6,629 nucleotides of DNA. Origin: CAMYLY01 sp039587215 (GTDB taxonomy: Bacteria; Gemmatimonadota; Gemmatimonadetes; Gemmatimonadales; GWC2-71-9). The notes beneath the pieces were generated by a model. It was not told the origin of the DNA, did not search any database, and saw only the letters and a list, made by a program, of their open reading frames with translations. Shown one piece after another: positions 1-4,675 of the stretch (positions within the stretch are counted from its first letter, which is position 1; each line of letters begins with the position of its first letter). The stretch lies in NCBI GenBank assembly GCA_039587215.1, contig JBDHIW010000137.1:1-6629 (forward strand), written 5' to 3'. The position numbers and the translations under genes are program-made.

Positions 1-400
1 CGGTATGCCGCTGCCCAAGGGCGTCGTCCGGGTGTACAAGGCGGACGGTTCGGGCGCGCAGCAGTTCATCGGCGAGGACCGGATCGACCACACGCCGCGC
101 GACGAGCTCGTCCGGGTCAAGATGGGCGAGGCGTTCGACGTCGTCGGCGACCGGCGGCAGATGGAGTACCGCGTCATCTCGAGCTGCGTGTCGGAGAGTG
201 CCTGGGAGGTGGAGTTGCGCAATCGGAAGGACGAGGACGTCGAGGTCGAAGTGCTCGAGCCGATCGGTGGCGACTGGCGCGTGCTGTCGTCCAGCCACGA
301 GTATCGGCGGGTCGACGCGAACACGTTCCGGTTTACCGTGCCGGTGCCGGCGCGGCAGGACGTCACCGTGACCTATCGCGTTCAGGTTCGTTGGTGTTGA
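1..400 (+). CDS. DUF4139 domain-containing protein, C-terminal fragment (5' end outside window)
   Basis: This is the last 132 or so codons of a larger protein; the reading frame is open from base 2 and ends at TGA 398-400. The visible part reads as the end of a DUF4139 domain: a 'PLPKGVVRVYK' strand, then 'FIGEDRIDHTPRDE', 'VKMGEAFDVVGDR', and a beta-rich tail ending 'VTVTYRVQVRW'. In this family the 'LP.G.VRVY...FIGED.I.HTP' block lies well inside the protein, so the ATG at base 5 is almost certainly an internal methionine. DUF4139 proteins are usually about 450-650 residues and often have an N-terminal export signal, but none of that is in the window. The biochemical role of the family is not established. 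The tail is built of alternating hydrophobic and charged residues, consistent with beta-sandwich structure. The gene converges on the next one, with a GC hairpin between the two stop codons. Confidence 0.85.
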   Translation, partial: GMPLPKGVVRVYKADGSGAQQFIGEDRIDHTPRDELVRVKMGEAFDVVGDRRQMEYRVISSCVSESAWEVELRNRKDEDVEVEVLEPIGGDWRVLSSSHEYRRVDANTFRFTVPVPARQDVTVTYRVQVRWC

Positions 401-404
401 CGAG

Positions 405-421
405 TCCCGCCCGGGGCGGGA
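405..421. terminator. GC-rich hairpin between convergent stop codons
   Basis: The arms TCCCGCC (405-411) and GGCGGGA (415-421) pair perfectly around a 3-nt loop. GAG 402-404 and CTC 425-427 could extend the stem past a small bulge. It fills the 25-bp gap between the stop of the DUF4139 gene and the stop of the opposite-strand membrane protein gene, so it could serve both directions. There is no T-run on either side, so intrinsic termination is unproven; such U-less hairpins are common in high-GC genomes. Confidence 0.5.
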
Positions 422-425
422 GGTC

Positions 426-1187
426 TCAGCGGCGGAACCAGGGCAGGAGCAGGCCCGTGCGCCGCCGGTAGGCTTCCCACCCCTCGTGGCGCGCGAGCGC
501 CGCGTCGGTCGTCAGCATGTTGGGCACGAACACGACGAGCCACACCCACGCCAGAATCGCCCAGGCGCTCCAGTGCCGGACCAGGAGGGCGTAGGATCCG
601 TACACCATCATCTCACCCAGGTAGTTGGGTCGTCGGATGTATCGGAACAGTCCGTCGGTGATGAGGCCCCGGCGTTCGCGCAGCGTGAAGTACCGCTGAC
701 TGTCGGCGCTCAGCATGAGCGCCACCCCGAAGGTGTGGAAGCCAACTGCCGCGGCGAGCAGCGGGTTGCCGGGAGCGGGCCGGGGGCCGAGGACGTCCGA
801 GATCAGCAGGAAGGGCAGGACCCAGTACAGCCCCAGGACCAGCACGAACGTCATCACCGCCCCGCCCAGCGTGATCGGCACGTCCCAGCGGCGGTCGGGA
901 AATGCGGCATCCTTGAGAATCCAGCACACCCCGTAGGTACCGTGCAGGGCGAGGTAGACCCATGCGGCGGTCGTCGTGTTGTCGTACACCAGCATCAGCG
1001 CGGCCACCACCGGCAGGGTCCCGCCCTTCTGAACGTTGATGATCCATGAGAGCCGAAGGAACTTCGGACCGCCCAGAAAGTCCTGGCTCAGATAACGTGT
1101 CAGCCGCAGGAGTGCCGTAACCACGGGCCCCGGCGAGCGCGTCGCGGGCCCGCTGGGTGAGACATCGGAAGGGGCGGGGTGGGCCAT
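426..1187 (-). CDS. Multi-pass membrane protein of the DUF1295 / isoprenylcysteine methyltransferase / steroid 5-alpha-reductase superfamily
   Basis: A 253-residue integral membrane protein. Hydrophobic stretches lie near residues 57-68, 75-91, 105-133, 142-160 and 194-224. The diagnostic block is 'RRPNYLGE' at 185-192, preceded by 'GLITDGLFRYI', and the C-terminus carries 'HEGWEAYRRRTGLLLPW' (234-250). These match the C-terminal cofactor-binding segment shared by DUF1295 proteins, isoprenylcysteine carboxyl methyltransferases and steroid 5-alpha-reductases. The usual bacterial version is RHPNY.GE; here the His is Arg (R186), while the N-Y-x-G-E part is intact. Whether the cofactor is S-adenosylmethionine (methyltransferase) or NADPH (reductase) cannot be decided from sequence, and the substrate is unknown. 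The first 20 or so residues are Pro/Ser/Ala-rich and probably cytosolic. The ATG at 1185-1187 is supported by GGAGA seven bases upstream. It is a single gene, divergent from greA and convergent with the DUF4139 gene. Confidence 0.8.
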   Translation of the reverse strand: MAHPAPSDVSPSGPATRSPGPVVTALLRLTRYLSQDFLGGPKFLRLSWIINVQKGGTLPVVAALMLVYDNTTTAAWVYLALHGTYGVCWILKDAAFPDRRWDVPITLGGAVMTFVLVLGLYWVLPFLLISDVLGPRPAPGNPLLAAAVGFHTFGVALMLSADSQRYFTLRERRGLITDGLFRYIRRPNYLGEMMVYGSYALLVRHWSAWAILAWVWLVVFVPNMLTTDAALARHEGWEAYRRRTGLLLPWFRR

Positions 1188-1194
1188 CGTGCGG

Positions 1195-1199
1195 TCTCC
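1195..1199 (-). promoter_or_regulatory. Shine-Dalgarno GGAGA for the membrane protein gene
   Basis: On the minus strand GGAGA is followed by seven bases and then the ATG at 1187, the standard spacing. It fixes the start at 1187, in contrast to greA on the other side of the same intergenic region, which has no such site. Confidence 0.7.
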
Positions 1200-1223
1200 G
1201 GGGGCGCTGGCGAGAGGGGTGGG

Positions 1224-1229
1224 AAGATA
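1224..1229 (-). promoter_or_regulatory. Possible -10 element (TATCTT) for the membrane protein gene
   Basis: TATCTT on the minus strand stands out in a very GC-rich divergent intergenic region and would start a transcript with a leader of roughly 30 nt before the ATG at 1187. No recognisable -35 is found 16-18 bp upstream, so this is a weak call. Confidence 0.3.
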
Positions 1230-1305
1230 CGGCGCGCGCCCGGGGCCGGGAGGGTGCGCTCAGCATCCGCCGACCGCGGCTCTCCCCTGGAGTGCGTTCT
1301 GGCAT

Positions 1306-1311
1306 TAGAAT
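1306..1311 (+). promoter_or_regulatory. -10-like hexamer TAGAAT immediately upstream of greA
   Basis: TAGAAT ends six bases before the greA ATG (1318), where a sigma-70 -10 hexamer would put the transcription start at or next to the A of the start codon. Together with the lack of any Shine-Dalgarno sequence upstream (the bases just before the ATG are TCCCCGC), this suggests a leaderless mRNA. The -35 region (around 1283-1288) does not resemble TTGACA. Confidence 0.45.
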
Positions 1312-1317
1312 CCCCGC

Positions 1318-1794
1318 ATGATCGAGGAGATTCGCGAGAAGCTCGGGGCCGAAATCCAGGCGCTCAACCATGAGCTGCACGTCACCCTGCCCGAGGCCCT
1401 GCAGAAGGCGCGGGCTCTGGGGGACCTGCGGGAGAACGGTGATTACCAGGCGGCCGTCGAGCGGCAGGGGTTCGTCCAGGCCCGGCTCGACCAGCTGCGG
1501 GATCGCCTCTCGAAGATCTCGTCGATCGACTTCGCCAAGGTCCCGAAAGACCGGGTGGGCCTCGGATCGATCGTGACGGTGGTCGACGGGGACACGAAGG
1601 ATCGCGAGGTCTTCGAGCTCGTGATTCCCGATGCCATGGACCTGGATGCCGGGCACATCTCGGTGTCGTCGCCGCTGGGGCGGGCCCTGCTCGATCACAA
1701 GGTCGGTGACACGGTGAAGGTGCAGCTGCCGTTCGGCGAGCGCGTACTCGCGATCGAAGCACTTCAGACGATCCACGAGCAGATCCGCGAGTAG
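1318..1794 (+). CDS. greA: GreA-family transcription elongation factor
   Basis: At 158 residues, this is the same length as Escherichia coli GreA. GreA inserts its coiled coil into the RNA polymerase secondary channel and stimulates cleavage of backtracked transcripts. The N-terminal coiled coil spans about 1-70 and carries the hallmark tip 'GDLRENGDYQAAVERQGF' (35-52). D36 and E39 correspond to the two acidic tip residues needed for cleavage stimulation, so this looks like an active GreA and not an inhibitory Gfh paralogue. The C-terminal FKBP-like domain includes 'GSIVTVVD' (83-90) and the signature 'ISVSSPLGRALLDHKVGDTVKVQLPFGE' region (114-141). The ATG at 1318 gives the full coiled coil; no upstream Shine-Dalgarno is present, but a TAGAAT hexamer sits six bases before the ATG. 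The DUF885 peptidase gene follows 50 bp downstream with no clear terminator between them, so co-transcription is possible. Confidence 0.93.
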   Translation: MIEEIREKLGAEIQALNHELHVTLPEALQKARALGDLRENGDYQAAVERQGFVQARLDQLRDRLSKISSIDFAKVPKDRVGLGSIVTVVDGDTKDREVFELVIPDAMDLDAGHISVSSPLGRALLDHKVGDTVKVQLPFGERVLAIEALQTIHEQIRE

Positions 1795-1844
1795 TTGGTC
1801 GACTCCGTAGGTCCGGTCGGCATTCCCTCACAAGGCGAGTGTGC

Positions 1845-3146
1845 ATGCGGTGCTTCCGATCGATTTCGCCGGTGATCCTGGCGGTCGCCGCGTCGGCGTG
1901 CGTCGGATCCGCTGATCCGGTGGACACCATCGCGACGGATTACGTCAAAGCCGTCCTGGCGCTGGGCCACCACGACCCCGACTACGTCGACGCGTACTAC
2001 GGCCCCGAGGCGTGGCGGGCGGAGGTCGACTCGCTGGCGCTCACGCTCACCGAGGTGCGGGAGCAGGCCCTGACCGCCCGAGCGGCGCTCGGGGCCCTTC
2101 CGACCCGGCGGGGCGAGCCGGACGGGCGTCGGCGGGCGTTTCTCGACCGCCATCTTGCCGCCCTGATCACGCGGGCGGATATGCTGCTCGGTGCGGAACT
2201 CAGTTTCGACGACGAGTCGGCCGGACTGTACGATGCGGTGGCGCCGGCCCACCCGGCAGAGTTCTACGAATCGGCGCTGTCGGAGTTGAACGCTCTGCTT
2301 CCGGGGAGCGGGCCCGTCACGGCGCGGCTCGCCGACTTCCGCGCGGACTTCGTCATCCCGACCGACCGCCTGGACAGCGTGTTCCAGCGCGCCATCACGG
2401 AATGTCGCGCTCGGACCGCGGCGTGGATGGACCTGCCCGCGGACGAGTCGTTCACGGTCGAGTACGTCACGGACAAGTCCTGGAGTGGGTACAACTGGTA
2501 CCAGGGTGGGCACGCGAGCGTGATCCAGCTCAACACCGACTTTCCGGTGTACGTCGATCGGGCCTTGGACCTGGCGTGCCACGAAGGCTACCCGGGGCAT
2601 CACGCGCTGAACGTGTCGATCGAGTCACACCTGGTCGAAGCGCGCGGATGGGTGGAGTACAGCGTGTATCCGCTGTTCAGCCCGCTGTCGCTCATCGCGG
2701 AGGGCTCGGCCAACTACGGCGTGACGCTGACGTTTCCCGGCGAGGAGCGCACGGTGTTCGAACAGGACGTGCTCTTCCCCGCCGCCGGCCTCGATCCCGA
2801 ACGCGCGGCGGAGTACCGCCGCGTGATGCAGCTCGCCGAGCGGCTCGCGTATGCGGGGAACGAGGCGGCTCGTGGGTATCTCGATGGCGTGATGGAGGCG
2901 GAGGACGCGGTGGACTGGCTCACGCAGTTCGCCCTCATGGCACCGGACCGCGCGCGTCAGCGCCTCCGCTTCATCGAGCAGTACCGGAGCTACGTGATCA
3001 ACTACAACCTGGGGCGGGACCTGGTCGCCGCGCACGTCGAGACGGCGCCGGGAGCCGGTAGTGGAGATCGAGCGGCGGAGTGGTTGGCGTTCGCGGAGTT
3101 GTTGCGGGAGCCGCCGCTCCCGTCGGACCTGCGGACCAGGGACTGA
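1845..3146 (+). CDS. DUF885-family predicted metallopeptidase, probable lipoprotein
   Basis: A 433-residue protein from the ATG at 1845. A GTG at 1839 would add two residues, but AAGG at 1832-1835 is only 3 nt from the GTG and 9 nt from the ATG, so the ATG is preferred. The N-terminus 'MRCFRSISPVILAVAASAC' is a short lipoprotein-type signal with a candidate acylated Cys19; the residue at -3 is Ala rather than the common Leu, so lipidation is likely but not certain. The core motif is 'HEGYPGHH' (246-253), typical of DUF885 (compare HE..PGHH), with a downstream 'LIAEGSANY' (E286) resembling the second conserved acidic motif. H246, E247, H252, H253 and E286 are candidate metal-site residues. The C-terminal half contains a run of helices (about 315-385) ending 'FIEQYRSYVINYNLGRDLV'. 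Many DUF885 proteins are nearer 550-600 residues, so this is a compact member. Activity and substrate are unknown; an extracytoplasmic peptidase acting on peptides is the family-level guess. Confidence 0.82.
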   Translation: MRCFRSISPVILAVAASACVGSADPVDTIATDYVKAVLALGHHDPDYVDAYYGPEAWRAEVDSLALTLTEVREQALTARAALGALPTRRGEPDGRRRAFLDRHLAALITRADMLLGAELSFDDESAGLYDAVAPAHPAEFYESALSELNALLPGSGPVTARLADFRADFVIPTDRLDSVFQRAITECRARTAAWMDLPADESFTVEYVTDKSWSGYNWYQGGHASVIQLNTDFPVYVDRALDLACHEGYPGHHALNVSIESHLVEARGWVEYSVYPLFSPLSLIAEGSANYGVTLTFPGEERTVFEQDVLFPAAGLDPERAAEYRRVMQLAERLAYAGNEAARGYLDGVMEAEDAVDWLTQFALMAPDRARQRLRFIEQYRSYVINYNLGRDLVAAHVETAPGAGSGDRAAEWLAFAELLREPPLPSDLRTRD

Positions 3147-3154
3147 GACAGCGA

Positions 3155-3190
3155 CGCTCCAGGGGACGCAGACCGCGGCCCCCTGGAGCG
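3155..3190. terminator. Bidirectional terminator-like hairpin, 11-bp perfect stem
   Basis: CGCTCCAGGGG (3155-3165) and CCCCTGGAGCG (3180-3190) are perfect reverse complements separated by 14 bases. The structure lies in the 55-bp gap between the DUF885 stop (3146) and the NmrA stop (3202) on the opposite strand. This is the expected place for a shared terminator of convergent genes. No U-tract follows in either direction, so it may act as a U-less terminator, an RNA 3'-end stabiliser, or need Rho. Confidence 0.7.
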
Positions 3191-3201
3191 CCCTCCGAGC
3201 C

Positions 3202-4065
3202 CTAGTTCCAGGCGGCGCCTGCGGCCCAGTCGGCGAACGGCGTCGGCGGGATGCCGAATTCCTCGGCGTTTTCCGCGATCGGCGCGCTGTACCCCACGGC
3301 GTCGAACCACTCGAGCATTGCCGCGAAGTCTTCGCTGAAGCTCCGGACGTCTTCGATCGGCACCTGGAAATGCGTCACCGCACGACCCGCGTGCTGTGCG
3401 ATGATCGCCGCGGCCTCCGGCATCGTGAGTTCGTCACCCGCCACGTCGATGCCGCGGCCGTTGAGCTCGGCATGCCGCTCGAAGGCAATGCGGCCGTACT
3501 CACCGATGTCGCGCACGGCGATCATCTGGAGCGCGGTCGTTGGGGCAATGCCCACGGCCAGGTTGCCCTCATCGATGGCCGGCTTGAACCACGGTGACAG
3601 CAGGTTCTCCATGAAGAACACCGGCCGGATGATCGTGAACGACGGGAGTCCCGCGGTGCGGAGGTGGTCTTCGACGCGGCTCTTGTTGTCGAAGTGGGGA
3701 ATGCCCGTCCCGAGGTGGGCGGACCCGACGGACGCGTACACGTAGTGCTGCACGCCGGCGGCCTTGGCGGCGTCTACCAGCCGCTTCCCCTGCGCCTCTT
3801 CCTGCTCGACTCCCGCTTCCCAGGTGTTCTGGAGACCGAAAACTCCCCAGACGCCGTCCATGGCGCTCTCCAGAGATGACGGGTCGTCGAGGTCGCCTCG
3901 GACGATCACGGCGCCGAGGGCGGCCAGTGCCTTCGCCGCGTCGCCCTCCGGATTGCGGGTCATGGCGCGCACGGCGTGGCCTTTGGCGAGCAGTGCGCGC
4001 GCCGTGGCACCCCCCTGCTGTCCGGTGGCGCCGGTGACGAGAATGCTATCGGTTCCGATATTCAT
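3202..4065 (-). CDS. NmrA/HSCARG-like NAD(P)-binding protein (atypical short-chain dehydrogenase fold)
   Basis: A 287-residue cytosolic Rossmann-fold protein. The dinucleotide-binding loop 'GATGQQG' is at 12-18 after the first beta strand 'SILVT'. A second segment 'AMTRNP' (34-39) sits where NADP-preferring members carry basic residues, hinting at NADP(H). The block 'YVYASVGSAH...HFDNKSRVEDHLRTAGLPSFTIIRPVFFMENL' (108-155) is characteristic of NmrA-like proteins. K128 aligns with the usual lysine, but the catalytic Tyr of classical dehydrogenases is not in the usual YxxxK form, which fits NmrA-type sensors. Family members include NADPH sensors and NAD(P)H:quinone oxidoreductase-like enzymes, and sequence alone does not separate these. 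The start at 4065 is chosen because GAGGA lies five bases upstream. A GTG at 4116 overlaps the marR stop as GTGA but would add 17 low-complexity residues. It is downstream of marR on the same strand, so probably under MarR control. Confidence 0.85.
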   Translation of the reverse strand: MNIGTDSILVTGATGQQGGATARALLAKGHAVRAMTRNPEGDAAKALAALGAVIVRGDLDDPSSLESAMDGVWGVFGLQNTWEAGVEQEEAQGKRLVDAAKAAGVQHYVYASVGSAHLGTGIPHFDNKSRVEDHLRTAGLPSFTIIRPVFFMENLLSPWFKPAIDEGNLAVGIAPTTALQMIAVRDIGEYGRIAFERHAELNGRGIDVAGDELTMPEAAAIIAQHAGRAVTHFQVPIEDVRSFSEDFAAMLEWFDAVGYSAPIAENAEEFGIPPTPFADWAAGAAWN

Positions 4066-4070
4066 GATGG

Positions 4071-4075
4071 TCCTC
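4071..4075 (-). promoter_or_regulatory. Shine-Dalgarno GAGGA for the NmrA-like gene
   Basis: GAGGA on the minus strand is five bases from the ATG at 4065 and decides between that start and the longer GTG start at 4116, which has no well-spaced site. Confidence 0.7.
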
Positions 4076-4112
4076 GTGGTGTTGGTGCGTTGCGAGTGTG
4101 GTGTGCGCGCTC

Positions 4113-4598
4113 TCACCCCGGAGGTGCATCCGGTTCGAGCAGCGCGTTGAGCAGGTCACGAAGTGTCTCGAGTTGCGCCGGCTCGAGACGCCGGAGCGCG
4201 GCGAAGGGTACGACCTGAGCGGCGGGGTCGAGCGCGCGGAGGGTGGCGGTGCCTCGCGCGGTGATCCGCACCCGGACAACGCGACGATCGGCGTCGTCAC
4301 GGCGACGCTCGACCAGTCCGCGACGGTCCAAGCGGTCGATGAGGCGGGTCACGTCGGGATCCCGTGCGATCGTCCGGTCGGCGACCTCCCGACAGGTCAT
4401 TTCCCTCCCCGCGGCCCCTCGAAGGATGCGCAGCACATTGTACTGGTTCGCCGTGAGGTCGCCGTGAACCTTGAGGTGCGCGGCCCACGGCTCGGCGAGT
4501 CGCTGGGCGGCAACCTGCAGCCCCAGATAAACCTCCTGCTCGGGCGACGCGAACGGGCGGGTCTGATGCAGCAGTCGCTGGGTGGCCGATTGGGTCAT
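4113..4598 (-). CDS. MarR-family transcriptional regulator
   Basis: A 161-residue winged-helix repressor of typical MarR size. The order is: N-terminal dimerisation helix (about 19-45); 'LTANQYNVLRIL' (48-59), the family's 'LT..Q..vL..L' block; helix-turn-helix with 'MTCREVADRTIARDPDVTRLIDRLDRRGLVERR' (67-99); the beta wing 'DDADRRVVRVRIT' (101-113); and C-terminal dimerisation helices (about 115-154). The only cysteine is C69, inside the DNA-binding domain, and there is none near the N-terminus, so OhrR-type thiol sensing is not indicated. The ligand is unknown. The gene is followed after 47 bp by the NmrA-like gene with no hairpin between them, so they probably form one operon. Its promoter contains a perfect-arm inverted repeat, consistent with autorepression. 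No Shine-Dalgarno precedes the ATG (the preceding bases on its strand are TTAAACT), and a -10-like TATTGT lies seven bases upstream, suggesting a leaderless mRNA. Confidence 0.92.
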   Translation of the reverse strand: MTQSATQRLLHQTRPFASPEQEVYLGLQVAAQRLAEPWAAHLKVHGDLTANQYNVLRILRGAAGREMTCREVADRTIARDPDVTRLIDRLDRRGLVERRRDDADRRVVRVRITARGTATLRALDPAAQVVPFAALRRLEPAQLETLRDLLNALLEPDAPPG

Positions 4599-4605
4599 AG
4601 TTTAA

Positions 4606-4634
4606 ACAATAGTTGTTGTAACAACTATATGCAA
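4606..4634 (-). promoter_or_regulatory. Sigma-70-like promoter of the marR-nmrA operon
   Basis: Read on the minus strand, TTGCAT (4634-4629) and TATTGT (4611-4606) are separated by exactly 17 bp, a good match to -35/-10 spacing and sequence. The -10 ends seven bases before the marR ATG, so initiation would fall at or beside the start codon. The whole block from 4598 to 4634 is 28 A/T out of 37 bases, standing out from the GC-rich surroundings. Confidence 0.7.
4609..4628. promoter_or_regulatory. Probable MarR operator: inverted repeat ATAGTTGTT-2-AACAACTAT
   Basis: The arms ATAGTTGTT (4609-4617) and AACAACTAT (4620-4628) are perfect reverse complements with a GT spacer, 20 bp in all. This is the size and symmetry expected for one MarR dimer. 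It fills the spacer of the marR promoter and overlaps the first bases of the -10, so bound repressor would exclude RNA polymerase. MarR-family sites of the form AGTTGTT..AACAACT are common. No gene starts on the plus strand here, so the target is the marR-nmrA transcript. Confidence 0.8.
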
Positions 4635-4645
4635 GGGGCAAGGGG
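4632..4645. repeat. Tandem 7-mer CAAGGGG, two copies
   Basis: CAAGGGG at 4632-4638 is repeated immediately at 4639-4645, just upstream of and overlapping the -35 of the marR promoter. With two short copies this may be chance. Confidence 0.4.
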
Positions 4646-4675
4646 CCTCTGGGTGGCGGCGTGGTGGCGGAGGTC

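Noticed and set aside
486..1049. Plus-strand frame antisense to the membrane protein gene
   Set aside because: Highly polar, His/Gln/Arg/Pro-rich translation opposite a clear multi-pass membrane protein; a typical antisense shadow.
1231..1240. Perfect 10-bp palindrome GGCGCGCGCC in the greA/membrane protein intergenic region
   Set aside because: An alternating GC run is expected by chance in such GC-rich sequence and has no flanking structure to suggest a regulator site.
613..1776. 387-codon minus-strand open frame spanning the membrane protein gene and antisense to greA
   Set aside because: It overlaps two genes with clear family motifs, its translation is Arg/Pro/Gly/Ala-rich with no recognisable domain, and it is explained by the scarcity of stop codons in GC-rich DNA.
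2012..3061. 349-codon plus-strand open frame inside the DUF885 gene
   Set aside because: Out-of-frame shadow of a gene with a signal peptide and HEGYPGHH motif; composition is Arg/Gly/Ala-rich with no motif.
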